A stretch of DNA of 64,000 bases from Phaseolus vulgaris (taxonomy: Eukaryota; Streptophyta; Magnoliopsida; Fabales; Fabaceae). Where the stretch lies: the NCBI RefSeq assembly GCF_000499845.2, contig NC_023755.2:4702087-4766086 (forward strand), given 5' to 3'. Shown here piece after piece: positions 45,778-58,679 of the stretch; position 1 is the first letter of the stretch; every line of letters begins with the position of its first letter. The position numbers were made by a program, and so were the translations under genes. The notes beneath the pieces were generated by a model. That model ran no database searches. It was not told where the DNA came from and saw only the letters and a list, made by a program, of their open reading frames with translations.

Positions 45778-47230
45778 GCCTTTCAAATATTTGGGAATGA
45801 TGATAGGAGGCTTTCATAATAGGAATTTTTTTTTGGGAAGGAATGGTGGAGAAGATCAAGAGTAGATTAGGAAGGTGGAAGGGAAAATATGTATTCACAA
45901 CAGGAAGAATTTGCTTAATTAAGTCAGTTATGACAACTTTGCCCTTTTTTATATATCCATGTACAAGATACCAATTATGGTGGCAAAGGAAATTGTGAGG
46001 TTACAGAGAATTTTTGTGGGGTTGGGGATCTAAAGGGAGAAAAATAGCATGGGTGTCATGGGAGAAAATTTGTGAATCAAGAGAATTAGGTGGGTTAGGA
46101 ATCACTGATATAATCCTATTCAACATTGATTTATTAGGAACATAGATATTGAGAATGAACTCAGATGAAAATGGGCTATGGAAAGAGATTTTAGATTCAA
46201 GGTATGGAGGTTGGCGAAATTTAGCGGATCAAGATAAAAAAATAATAAGGAATCCTTGTGGTGGAAGGATATGAAAGTGATATAGAAATTAGGGAAGTGG
46301 AAAACCGAGTTTGTTGACAATGTAACATGGGAAATAAGAAGTGGGAATGAGATCAGATTTTGGTAAGACAAGTGGGTAGAAAATGTGGACTTAAGAAGTA
46401 AATTCTGAAGACTGTTTTCGCTATTAAGGGATAAGGACCTAAAGTTGACTCAAGTAGGGGAGTGGTGCAACAATGGAAGGAAATAGAACTTGATATGGAG
46501 AAGGAATTTGTTTAAGTGTGAAGAGAGACTAGTAGAACAGTTGGAGAGGATTTTGGAAGGTAAGAAATTAAATAAGGAGGTGAGCGATAAGTGGATTTGG
46601 AAGGGGGAGGGTTGAGAATTTTCTAGGTTAAGTCAACATACATCATAATAAAGGATGATTTAGGAGGGGAAGATAGTTCTTTGTTTGAGAGGTTTTGCAA
46701 AATAAAGGCTCTACCCTCAACACAAGTCACGACTTGGAGGGTTTTAGCTAACAAAATTGTAGCTAGGGTGAACCTGAAAGCTAGAAGGATAAAGGTTTTA
46801 AGTAATCAATGTGTTATGTGTGGAGAGGACGAGAAGTTCACGTGTCATTTGTTCTTTAAATGTAAAATTGCTTGGAAAATCCGAGAATGTATTATAAGTG
46901 GTTAGGAGTTACATCGATAGACCATCACAATGCAAAGGCGCATTTTCTAATCATGATGGTTGAAGCATTTGAAACAATTAACATGATGTGGGAAAGTATC
47001 TAGATAGCATTTTTAGGAGAAATTTGGAAGCACAAAAACAAAATTATTTTCAAGAATAATAGAATAGATCACATGGAAATGTTCACAATGGTACAATTAA
47101 GGTTTGTTCATGGGTAACATTTGAGATAGATGCTCCAAGGTTTTCTTATTCAGATTGGTGTTTGGATCCTTTAGTGTGTATGCTATCAATAAGAAAGTAG
47201 AGATAAAAGTGGAGTAGAGGATTGGATCTG
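45778..47230 (+). mobile_element. LINE ORF2 3' half, strongly decayed
   Basis: The sequence starts within PFKYLGMMIGGFHN, the block after the reverse transcriptase core. It continues through many stops and frame changes: RKNSMGV / CESREL-like blocks, LWWKDMKV, the zf-RVT domain KIKALPSTQVTTWRVLANKI with NQCVMCGEDEKFTCHLFFKC (46681-46905), IWKHKNKIIFKNN, and the terminal DWCLDPLVCMLSIRK near 47160-47195. It is the same clade as the 33455 copy but older. The catalytic YADD segment is absent through 5' truncation, and I see no clear A-tail. Confidence 0.85.
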
Positions 47231-49109
47231 GGTAGGAGATAGAATTAAAAAACAAAACTTGTGGTAAAAAGTAGTGTAAAATTTGTTGTTATAATTGTTT
47301 ATGTATTGTGTATGCTGGTTGGCTTTGAAGGTATGTGTGTGGTGCAGGTACAGAGAAGAGAAGAATAAACATTGAAACGGTAGGAAGAAGGGCAATGCTC
47401 ATAAGATAAGAAAAGGCTAAGATGAGGCTTAGCAATGCAAGAGAAATGGAGAAGGGAGGAAGCTTACAAGGATGGAGTGTGTGTCACAAATGAGGGGAAC
47501 TACTATAAAGTAGCAAACAGAGTTAAATGATAATGAATAGGATTTATGCAAGATCCATACAATTGCACGGTGTTGTGAATTGACAAATAGGGTGGGAGAG
47601 CAACATGTGATAAAAGCGTAAATCATAAAGTTTTCGTTGTCCGTGTATTTTTTGCAATGTTGTGTTGTTGTCAAGGTTGTTTTGATTTGAATAAGGTGTT
47701 TTGCTATCATTTTTTGCAATATTGTGTGTGTTGTCTTTGTTGTGTTTTTGGCTTATGTGTTTTTGGTTTACTAAGAAGAGAATATGCATGTTTTATTTAA
47801 GGTTTAGTATTATATAGGAAGTTCCACAAAATTTATGAGTAGGAGAGGATAACAATGTGTGAAATAGCTTGGTTTGTATGTATAAGAGTTGAAATACCCC
47901 TTAAGTGCTCCTTTATTCATTCATTTGCTTTTGCTGATAAATTTTTTTTTTTGTAAAATTAATCTTCCACAAGTCATTTATCATTTATACATCTATCTTT
48001 ACTCTTTTGTTCCAAAAACTCAGGTCTTTATTCTTTTAATATTATTTTTTCTCTTTATATTTTTTTTATTTGACATTTTTTTTTGAGTCTTTTTGATTAA
48101 TCTCTATTCAGAAACAAAAATATATTTTTTCTCTTTATTCATTAGATTTTATATGTTGCCTGTGATTTTTCTCTCTTATTAACAAAAGTTTATAATTAAT
48201 TATCTTTGCAATTAAATAGTCATATAATAAGTCTATGCGGATTCAATAATTGTACTTATATTCATTTACTACATGTACCAAATTTGTATGATTATCAAAG
48301 AGTTGTCATGTTAATGGCAACATTTTCGGAGATTTGCGTAATATAATTATTTAATTATTTATTATAATTCATATTTGTCAATAATATTTTTGTAAGATTA
48401 GGTAAGTATTTTTTAATTTGTTTAATTTTCTGAATTATTTAAATTTAATTTGTAAAATAAAAGAATAAAACTTATTTGTAAAATAAAAGAATAAAATTTA
48501 TTTATTTATTCATTTTTATCATATTTCACTTGATCTTTTGTTTGTAGCTCCAATTATGCATGCAAGGGAGATATGAATATGTTGAATTCTCTCTTCATCC
48601 TTAAATTTTGAAGAGCCTTCATGATAAATGCTTATTTTAAATTTCTTTTGTTATTTTAATTTTGAATAGTTGAATTAATTTAAATTCATTTTTATTATAA
48701 CTCAATGCTCTTTTAGGGATTTTTTTTTTGTTTATGTTGGGAAATCTACAGGTTAAATCTCCATGACCTGAAATTAAGAAAACCTTTAGAAGGGTTAGAA
48801 AACTTCATAGAAGAAAGAAAATATTATTTATAAATTACATCAATCACACTTAAACTAGTGGCGAAAGAGCAACCCTCACCTATGAGATGTATGTAGTATA
48901 TCACGGGCCTCATGAACTAAATATGTATGAGCAATAGATAAAGTTGGAAGAGACACTTAATCAATTCATACAAACCTCGGTCTCTGACTAGAAAATATCC
49001 AAGAGACTATAAGAGATTTTAAAACTAAAATGGGAGAACTCTCTACTAGATTAGAAGAGTTTAGTCGGCCTGCAAATCAAGTCGAATCAGCTAAGTCTAA
49101 CTAATACTA
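47231..49109. other. AT-rich spacer, no gene recognised
   Basis: Short low-complexity frames only. Confidence 0.5.
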
Positions 49110-50230
49110 GTTAACCTAATTCAGTAAGTATACCAAGTCAGAAAGTAATAATTTGTCTCTAAAGACGAATATCGAACATACAAGAAACAATTCTTTTAAA
49201 ATTTCAATGTATAACATTCACTAAATATCAAGAGGTGTGAAAAAGTTGAATTGAAAAGATAATGACACTATAAAAATAAATTTGTGTGAAAATTAAATGA
49301 AAACAGAGTACATATTTAGAAGAATTCAATTGATAAAATCAGGATTGAAGTTAATCTTTCTCGCTCTTCTGAATCATGGATGAATAAAAACATACAATAT
49401 CTAGATATTAATGAAACATATAAGTGTCATCATATTGATGTCTCAATTATGAAATTATTAAGATTATCTCCTAGCATTAATGTCCCAAATATTTAAAAAG
49501 CATTCTTATCATTAAGAAAAGATGTTATATAGTAATTAATATATTGTAATATATGTCTAGTATCAAAACATATCAAACATTCTCATTTAGGTCATATTCT
49601 TAGAAATACATTTCAGTTAAATCCAAGAATCAAGTTCATGAATAAAAACTCAAGCTTTAAGCATAAAATACAAGAATCAAGTTCATGAATTCAAGCTTTA
49701 AGTACGCGATCCAATAATCAAGTTCATGAATAAAAATTCAAGCTTTAAGCATAAAATGACAATACCAATATCAAATAAGAACAAAATATCATATATCAAT
49801 ATTATCAAGATTCATCAGAGTTTGAAAAGATTACATTCAATTCCAAAAGAAAGAAATTAGCCACTTATGGTAGCCATTACATGCACCAAAGCAAAAGAAA
49901 CAAATCCAGAATGTTTTTCCTTCACGACTGCTTCCTAGGGTTTCCTCCCTCCCTTATTTCTCTCTGCCTTACGCCTTTATTTAAGCTAATTGGGCTTGAA
50001 CTAAGTGACATCTTTATTGATAATATATCCCTTTGCTTCATCTCTCCTTAAATTCATGAAAATAACACAAAATTGAGAATAAATAGTTCTATTAATCTCA
50101 TAATTCCAAAATATATTATTATATTATAATTTTTCAAATTAGGGTTGAGTCATAGCTTAATCAACAATTGAAATCAACAAATGTCTAACTTTTTGCATGA
50201 AATTTCACAAAATAATGATATTTATCAGTT
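49110..50230. mobile_element. Second, diverged copy of the unclassified 1.1-kb repeat
   Basis: It shares with 24786-25899 the start (AAGTAATAATTTGTCTCTAA AGACGAATATC-like), an AACAAAATATCATAT block, ATTAGCCACTTATGG and the end ATATTTATCA, in the same order and spacing. The central part contains a small local duplication (AAGTTCATGAATAAAAA...CAAGCTTTAAG) at about 49635-49755. No coding capacity. Confidence 0.55.
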
Positions 50231-50795
50231 GAGCTGAGTCGGTCAGGGCCCTGGTTTAGTTGAGTTAAGGCAAGCCCACATTCACTTGAGTTAGGGCGGC
50301 TTTACGTTCATCTTAGTCAGGACTGACACATATTAAGTGTAGTTGGACTAGGCCCAAATGGTTCCAAGTCTGATCAAAACTTGGTCAGGCCTAACCCGAT
50401 CAAGACCAAGTCAAGCCAAGCCCAAGTCGAGTTGAGTCTGTCAGGGCTTAGGTTTAGATCGAGTCAAGTCAGATGAAGGCCGATCGAACTGAGTTAGCTT
50501 GGGTCCAAGTCTAGCTGAGTTGACTCAGGTCCATGTCAAGCGAAGTTGAGGTGGGATCGCGTTCAACAAAGTTGGGTTAGGCCCATGTCAAGTCAAGTTT
50601 CGTCTGGTCTAGCCCGGGTTAGGTCCAAGCCAAGTTAGGCCCAAGTGGGACCAAGACAAAATCAGGTTAGGTTTCGTCAAGTAAAGTTGGGCTCGTGTTG
50701 GGCTTAAACATCAAGTTAAGGTCATGTCAAACTAAATTGGGTCGATTTCACCTGAGGCTGAGCTGAGTCTACTTGGGTCCAAGCCGACCCAAACT
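50231..50795. repeat. Degenerate minisatellite, GC-richer than surroundings
   Basis: A run of imperfect units built on AAGTCAAGTTGGGCCCAAGT and GAGTTGAGTC, rich in GGTCCAAG, GTCAAG and AGTTGAG. It is clearly higher in GC than flanking DNA. Frames through it are full of stops, so it is not coding. Copies vary too much to give an exact unit. Confidence 0.7.
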
Positions 50796-53164
50796 ACGAA
50801 GAACAAAATAGGAATTTGAGAATATGAAGAATTTCAAATTCTTACTTTTTAGGTGGATTTTTTTTTTAAAATTTTAAGTAATCCAATTAATCTAATGAAA
50901 TTTTAGAATTTCAAATTCTTTCAAAATTTCTTACCCAAACAACATATTTTTTCCATAAAGCATTTCAAATTTTCTAAAAGAATGAATTACCCTCTTAAAA
51001 TGCGTTATCCAAATACAAGGTAAGGGGAATTGTAATGTTATCAATACTAGAAGTGAGTAGGAAATGAGGAAGGCAAAAGTGAAAAAAGAGAGAGCATGAG
51101 ATAAATGAAAATGAAGCGAAAGAACAAGAGATTGAGATTTTGAAAATAAAGACATGAAAAGGGAAGAAAAGAAATATAAAAAGGAGATTTTTTTTTTAAA
51201 AAACAACATACATTTGAAGAAAAACATAAATTTTAAAAAATTATATAAACAGATTGCATCTATCTCTAGATTTATGCAACATTGGTAGCTTGAACAACTG
51301 GTTGCTTGGCCTCAAAGTTTATTGACAAGGGAACATGAGGAGCTGTTGCTATAAAGACCTCATCATAAGAAAGAGATTATATTGAAAAAGATGTGTCTAA
51401 GGGATCTGAGAAAGAAGAAAAGACTAAAACTTCAGACAAGGATTAAGACTTATGAGAGGCCAAATTTCTTTTCCCTTTCATCTTTTTCTTTGTTTCTCTT
51501 TTCTCTTTTTAATTTTTTTATTTGATCTCCATGTATTATTATAATAATAGTGATTTTCTTTCTAGTTGCTTTTATTAGTAATTCTATTTTTTTTGTCATT
51601 TTGTTGCTATGACGACCTTATTTAATGAGAATACATTGAGGCATCTTAGTGAGATAAAAAGTCTGAGACTTTTGACAAGCACTGAGGTCCAACTTTCATT
51701 GTTTACTTTTTAACATTGTCGTTGCTTAACCTAATGAGAGAAAGATTCCTTATGAGTCTAATGTGTGTATGTACGCATTATAGTTTCATAAAATTTGTTC
51801 ATCGTATAGTTTCATATTTCTCCCCCTTTGCCAGAGGCAAAAAAGGTGGTGCTTGATGATTACTCAAGCGACAAAGGTGATGGGGAAGGTTGTTCTGTTT
51901 GGTTTTCAGTTTGGATTTGAGAGGTTAATGGTTGGTCAAGGTTAAATAATGATGGTGTTTCGTTAGGGTTTTTGGTGAGCTAGACAAAACGTGAAGAGGT
52001 AAGTTTGGCACACATCTGATTAGTTAAAAAGTTTGCTAAAGAAACCATCTTCTCTGCTTAGCATGTATCACATGCTTATAGAATTTGTTGTACCTATTCC
52101 ACAATGGCATAATTTAGTTGCATTGATGGTACTGATGAGATAGGTTAAGCCTCATGTGATGTTTTAAACTCAAATTGAGCTTACAATCTTGTTAGAGCTT
52201 TTGTGTCTACTTCAACTTTAGCCTTATCATTAGCTTTTGTTGTTAACAAAAAAGACGAGCTAAGAATAAAATCTTAAATACCTTTATTCTTATTGTTCTA
52301 ACACCTAAGTTTTTATGATAACAAATATGAAAATTGTGGCGTGTCTTATCTAGTGTGCAACAAGCTTAACCATGACCAAGAGAAAGTCTTTGTTTCAAGA
52401 AATAAGTTACAATTAAGGCACAAAAAGGCAAGAGTGGGTGAGGTTGGTTAGAAAACCGCTACAAAGAAGAAAACAAGCACTCTAAGCTTTGACGAAGCCT
52501 TTTTCAAGTATCAAACGATACTAAAATGTAAGACACAGAAGTAAGATAGTATCAGACGATATACTTCATGACAACATAAGCCTATCACCATGCATGCAAT
52601 GTGTTTTTCAAGTTAAAAAGATGGAAATTGAGAAAGTTTGTTGAAACAAATTTCTATTTTGAAGCGTTAGAAGTTGGCAACATAAAGAAACCAGAAGATC
52701 AAGAGAAGATGCTCAAGCACTTCTCTATCTTGATGAAGCACCACACGCTAAGTTATGAAGAATAGATGACTCTCTCAGAAGAACCGTGATCAAATGATTT
52801 TGATACAACACCTATCAACAGACATCTCCTAAAAGTTAGCATTAATCATCTAAAGACTTAAGAAAAGTGGAATAGACACAAAGTAAAGAGTGTTATGCAG
52901 CAGTAGACACATTTTTTAGATGTCAAAACATCTAAATTTCTATAGCTAACTCACAATGAGTATCTTAAAAATTTAATGACACTAAGTACCAACAATAAAT
53001 GTGTGAAAGCCCTTTTGGATATTGTTAATAATACAATCTTCTAAAAAGATAAAAGAGTTTGTTTCAATCACCTCAAGTACAACGTGTTGATATCAGTGTT
53101 GAATTACTGTCAAAACAACTAAGTTTTCTATAAAATTTGCAATATAGATTCTAACACGTATTTA
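50796..53164. other. Intergenic region with unclassified repeat debris
   Basis: No gene recognised. Stretches near 51800-52350 have a composition like decayed retrotransposon sequence, but I cannot support a family. Confidence 0.4.
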
Positions 53165-53185
53165 TTTAGGGTTTAGGGTTTAGGG
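53165..53185 (+). repeat. Interstitial telomere-like repeat (TTTAGGG)x3
   Basis: Three perfect copies of the plant telomere unit. Confidence 0.9.
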
Positions 53186-53914
53186 TCAATTCTTTTTTTT
53201 TCAAACAAACGGTGCTTTTTCTAGAAGAATTATTTGAATTAAATGCAAAAAAATAAATTTTTAAATAACAACATATAAAACATCAATCTAAAAATTTAGA
53301 TGCATGTAAATTGGAATATAATTGTATATAAACTTCAATTCGAATTTTCACAAAATCAATTAAATTAAGTAATTCAAATAAATATCCTAATTATAAAAGA
53401 TTATGATTACGAAACAACTGGAAAAAAATCATTCAATATGATTCGCAACTAATTACTAAACTGATATCACAATCAAAATTGTAATCCACAGAAGAAAAAA
53501 AATTATAACCACAACATGCTTTTATGAGATTAGGGAAAAAAAGAACAAACTCAAAGCGTGAAACAATCACTATAAAACTCAATTATGGATTTTATATGAT
53601 CTTAAATTTGTAGACTGACTAAGAGAAATAACCTTCCCTAGAAATTTTATCTATAGTGTAAAAGAAAGAGAAGAATTTAGAAAGACAAAAAAGAGAGAAG
53701 AGAAGAGATAAAAGACATTATTGAAAGCCAAAAAAAGATTTTGAAATTTTGAAAAGAAATGTAAGTTTTCTTAATAAGAACTTTAAAAGCTTATTTATAA
53801 GATCAAATTAATGGGATTTGGGCCTTGAGTGTATGTACAAATTCAATTACAAATGTAATAATGTATACAAAATTTTAGCATATTTATCTCAACTTCAAAA
53901 AATAATTAATATTT
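53186..53914. other. AT-rich spacer before TRIM copy B
   Basis: Nothing recognised. Confidence 0.5.
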
Positions 53915-54202
53915 TCATCTCTAGTCGATGTGGGATCTCCAACACACATCCCTCACGCCGAACATGACAACTCGTGCGTGGGATAACATATTATGGGTGG
54001 TCCAATAACGACCCGATAGTAGGTGGCCTGATAAGCCCAACAAACATTCGCTAGGATAGGATTTTAAAGGGCTCTAATGCCATATTACAAAGTGGACTTT
54101 AAGCCTAACTCAACCCCATAAAACCGGCTCATGGGGTGAGGTTTGCACCCAGTTATATACAATGAAATATTCTCATCTCTAGTCGATGTGGGATCTCCAA
54201 CA
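53915..54202 (-). mobile_element. TRIM retrotransposon, copy B
   Basis: On the minus strand the 5' LTR starts at 54202 with TGTTGGAGATCCCACATCG and runs to about 54088. The primer-binding site follows as TGGCATTAGAGC (54082-54071), two changes from the initiator-Met site. An internal region of about 125 bp follows, then a purine-rich GTGAGGGATGTG and a second LTR start at 53944, which is truncated after about 30 bp. No coding capacity. Same family as 42721-43018. Confidence 0.8.
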
Positions 54203-54728
54203 TTAGAAATGAGGAATTCAATGCAACTAGAATAAACAAAAGTTAATATATAAAAAAAATATTTATGACGAAAATAGTATGTAGATGTTGATTTAACTAA
54301 AAACATATAATTAAAGCATTTGTAAAAAATAAATCCAATTAATTATTATGGAGAAGAGAAGGTAAAAAATACAACAAAACTATAAATGTGAAAGTATGTG
54401 TTATCAAATTCTCCAATAGTTAAGCTTTTGCACTTCCAAGCAAAACAAAACTTAGAAAATAAAAATACAAACTAAAAATTATAGATGAAAACAATAAAAT
54501 AAAATTTCCCATAGATCTTAAAATGAGATGTTGTGAGAAAGAAAAATCAAACATCCAAAATGTCGAAGAATTGAAACAATCAAGAATGTAGACATAAAAG
54601 TAAACAAGAATTATAATCAAATTAAACCACATATAAGTCACAAATTTTATTAAGTGTTTAGGATTACATTTCTCATCAAAAAGCACATCATTAAAGTAAG
54701 CAATACTATAATTTCCTTTATTTGAAAC
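54203..54728. other. AT-rich spacer
   Basis: Nothing recognised. Confidence 0.5.
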
Positions 54729-54747
54729 ACATATACTAAATCCTAAA

Positions 54748-55170
54748 TACGTATTTTTTTTATCAACAAAAAACGAATGAATAAATATGGGATATTTCAG
54801 GAATACCTCAACCCGTATACATAAGACTTACCTTGCGTTCAAAGGACAGACGTCTACTCTCAAGAAAAATAGATCCTAGGAAAAATAGTAGTCCTCATAC
54901 AAATCATTGGCTCAAGAGACCAAACAGAGAAAGAAAAGCAAATGTCTCGCGCTTTGGAGACTACCCATGACCAGGCCTTCAACTGTGACATAGCAAAAAT
55001 TTCGATGGGATCAATCATGCCACTTCTAAAAACCTTCATGTTCCTGTGTTTCCACAATTCCTCTACCACTGCTATCCACACTCCCCATACCTGATTTACA
55101 CTTTTTGTGGCCCCGCTCATCCTAAAGCTTAAGAAGTGATTTTTTGGCTCCCTATAACCCTAAACCCTAA
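54748..55170 (-). mobile_element. LINE 3' end, 423 bp, with perfect 19-bp target-site duplication
   Basis: On the minus strand it reads NQVWGVWIAVVEELWKHRN, PIEIFAMSQLKAWSWV and FSVWSLEPMICMR, the C-terminal end of the same LINE ORF2. It then ends TTTTTTGTTGATAAAAAAAA at about 54754-54770. It is flanked by identical copies of ACATATACTAAATCCTAAA at 54729-54747 and 55171-55189. The 5' junction contains ACCCTAAACCCTAAA (two telomere-type units) just before the second duplication. Severely 5'-truncated. Confidence 0.88.
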
Positions 55171-55189
55171 ACATATACTAAATCCTAAA

Positions 55190-58110
55190 CACATATACTA
55201 AATATCAAAAAGAATTTTATTAAATTTGTAATGGGACCAAGGATAAAATAAATAAGGAATTTTAAGCTATAAAACAATAGAGAAAAGAGAATCGATGGGA
55301 AAGAAATTAAAATAAACACACGATTGACTCAATTATTTCCTCATTTATTTTCTTAATTCTTTTTTACTATCCCACTTTCATTCAAGCTATAAAAATATTA
55401 TTTATTTATTTATCTTTCTATTTCAATTATTTCTTTCTATTTTCAAGTTATTTCCAATAAACTCAAGTTGCATCAAGATTTAAGGCACAACCCCACACTT
55501 ATTTTTATCCATCCCCAAAAGCAATTTCAAAGCTCTTTCGATTCCTAAAGTTTGTGTATATCATATTTTCCACTTAAAGCTTGTAATGAACTATAAAATA
55601 ATCAAAACAAGTTAATAAGGCTCAAAGGATAAGAGAATGGAATTAGATGAGTCAATATTGGTAGTAATTGGATAAAAACATCTGAAAATGCATGTGAACA
55701 AATAGTATAAAAAGAGTCAAATAAAAATCTAGAATACCTACGAACATGAGTGAATCACACAACAAAGATATTAGGTTCAAGATATTGTTCTTTTTTCTTC
55801 CTCTTAACCTAGTCCATTCTCATCCCAATATTATCAAGATGAATTAATTAATAAATGTAATATTTTATTTTCTTCCTTATTAATGACCGAAATATAAATA
55901 TATAGTTTTATGTTTTTGTTATTTATGAAAAAATATAATTTGGGTGTTACAATAAATAATTAATTAATTTTAAATATTGACCAAAAAATATTATAAAACA
56001 TTTTTAAATTGTGATAAGAAATATTTTTAAAATTCATAGTCAAATTAGAAAATCAATATTCATTGAAGATTTCATAATTTAATTGATTATTAAAAGTATA
56101 TAATATATAATATTTGTTATACACACTTTAATTGCTATAAATAAATATAAGTGTGCTTAGTTAAATAAAAAATTGTCTACATTTGTGCTTAAAAAATTAT
56201 CTATTTCCGAGAAATTTCCTTTATAATTTATGATAAATAGTAAAGTCGGTTGGATTTCTAACATTTTCTATAAAAAATTGAATTTTGTGATCAAAATATC
56301 AAAAGTTATATATAAAATTAAAACATAAATATAATTATCTAAGCATAAATTTTTTTATGATTTGACATCTTTAGTTTGTTATAAAATAATTAATACCACT
56401 TATGATATCTACCAAGTTTATTTATATCTCCAACATTTAAAAAATAATAAATATTATAATTTTATGAAATGTCAATTACATATAACTGTTTATTTTATTA
56501 TATAATTAGTTGATATTTAAGCAAATGTTGTTTAGTATCTATTTTAAAATTTATGAAAATTTCTCCTTTATATTATGAAAAGGGATATTTATGTCATTTA
56601 GACAATGAAGTTTTAAGTATAAATACACACTTAAATACATCTTTATCCGTTATTCTATGATGAGAGGAACAGGACACAAGTTTCTCATAAAAAATATACA
56701 AAATTTTATTTCAAAGATAAGAGATAAATATAATTAAAGGTGGACACACCCTTTTTGTTTATCCGTATAACATGATGGACTTTTCTACATTAAAAATAAA
56801 ATAAAATAACATTTTTAAACATAAAAATTGTTTTTCAACCTTTTATTTATTTTTCATTAATTCTCATAAAACATTTTTCTTTTTCCTCTCTTTTACCTAA
56901 AAGCACATAAATGGATCAGTATGCTAATCCAACCAATCTGAATGGGCAAACCAAATCACACCAAAAAAATGAATTAGAAATTGAAATATCATGTTCTGAA
57001 TTGCTGAGATTAAGAAAAATATGCATTTTTATTGCAAATTTTTAAAGCATAAATTTACATAATATTATTTTGTATTTTTTTAATATACACCATTTGATAT
57101 AGTTCAATGAACAATTCAGTGAATTCACTGAATTTACCCAGCCATGCGTGTACTGTCTTGAAAACAACCTTTTTAAAAATAAATCTTATAATCTTGTGAT
57201 TCCAAGTTTAAATAATATTTAATTAATTTCATTTAAGTTTAAATTTTTTAAATATACTATTGCTCCCCAACAATAACCTCAATATATAAGTCCTTATAAA
57301 AAATTAATAAAAATATTTAGTTAATTAACTACATTTTAAAATTTAAACAATTGTAGTCTAACATTAATATATTTAAAAAATACCAGTGTATTTTTATGAT
57401 AATATATGTCAAAATTTAGTTAGTATTTTTTTAGAAATTACATAATGTATTAGCAATGGACAAGTATTGTTTAATTTTGTGAAAATGAAAATTAAATAGG
57501 CATTTAAAAGTTACAAAAAAATAAAGTGGATCACGAGTGAATTTATGTCTAGATTTTTACTCTCTAATCTTTGTATACCATTATGGTTAAAACTTTTGTG
57601 TAAAAAACTAATAACTATAAGTTATTTACAAGATAATTTACTTCAATTTTATAATTTTATTATTAAAATAATTATTTTAACAACATTTAGATAGACAGAA
57701 GACTAATATACTTATTTAAATTATAAAAAACTAAAATTAGAAGAGTTAAAATCCTATTTAAAACTTGAATTGAAATCAAACTTATAAAATTTAACTTCAC
57801 CGAACCAAATCATTTGTTTGGATAATCATATCCAAGAAAACAAAACAAAAAAAAAAGCAATTCTTGAAGTAATCTTGTTATTACAATGGAAACAAACAAG
57901 AACCAAATTATTCCCAGTTCCACCCTTTATCTGCTTCCAGAGCTTCTAGCACAGGCGAAGAGCAAAACAACAAAAACAGTGAGAGAGGAAAATGGGAATT
58001 GAATTTAGAATCCCGTGACTCCAAGGGTAAGAGGGTAACTTCAGAGGAGAAGATAGTTATGCATTGTAGCGGGAACTAACACACTTTCTCTCTCTTGGCA
58101 CTGTGAGTAG
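55190..58110. other. AT-rich intergenic region upstream of the neprosin gene
   Basis: No gene or element recognised. The end of this region (about 57900 onwards) becomes less AT-rich and probably belongs to the promoter or leader of the downstream gene. Confidence 0.45.
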
Positions 58111-58679
58111 TGGAACTTCAATTTCTGATAGAACACAACCATGCATTTCCACAAAAGACTTTTGCTTTGGTCGTGAGTTCCCATAATGCCCTTCTCTTTT
58201 CACTTGGAAGCGTCGGCAGTGTATTTTGTAGGCTTGTGAGGAACAAAGCTACAAATAAGGAAACCCCAAGGAGGGGAATTTTAAGGGCCCCTCTCTCACT
58301 CAACCCTGTCAAAGGTGTCAAGCACATTTTTTTGTTTGTATTTTGTGGGTGTAGCAAAGGGTGGTGGTGGTGCTTGTGGTTGGTGGTGGGGTGCGCAGGA
58401 TAAGCAGCAAAGTTGGGTGAAGGGTAGGGAGAGAGAAACAAAGAACCCCATTTAAAAAAAATATATAAAAAGAGAAGAGAAAAAAGATTGGTCTTTTTAT
58501 TAAGAAGAAAACAACCCATCATAGTTTTAAGGCCATTTAATTGGTTCCTCTTGGTCTTGTGTGTGAGGTATAAATCCTTCATGGTTTTTGGCTACCCTTT
58601 GGGTTCTATAGTGAGTCTAAGATACCCACTTTGAGATTTCTCATTGAGTTGCATGCTTTTGGATAGGAAGGTTGTTGCA
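58111..58679 (+). promoter_or_regulatory. Leader/promoter region of the neprosin gene, motif unassigned
   Basis: CT-rich and purine-rich tracts precede the start codon. I cannot place the transcription start. An in-frame ATG at 58653 would add nine residues (MLLDRKVVA); a TGA lies in frame seven codons further upstream. Confidence 0.35.

Noticed and set aside
50231..50795. Possible coding exon because of raised GC
   Set aside because: All frames contain frequent stops and the sequence is a degenerate tandem repeat.
58118..58582. 154-codon minus-strand frame upstream of the neprosin gene
   Set aside because: Low-complexity His/Pro and Leu-rich product overlapping the leader region; no domain recognised and an overlapping plus-strand frame of similar quality exists.
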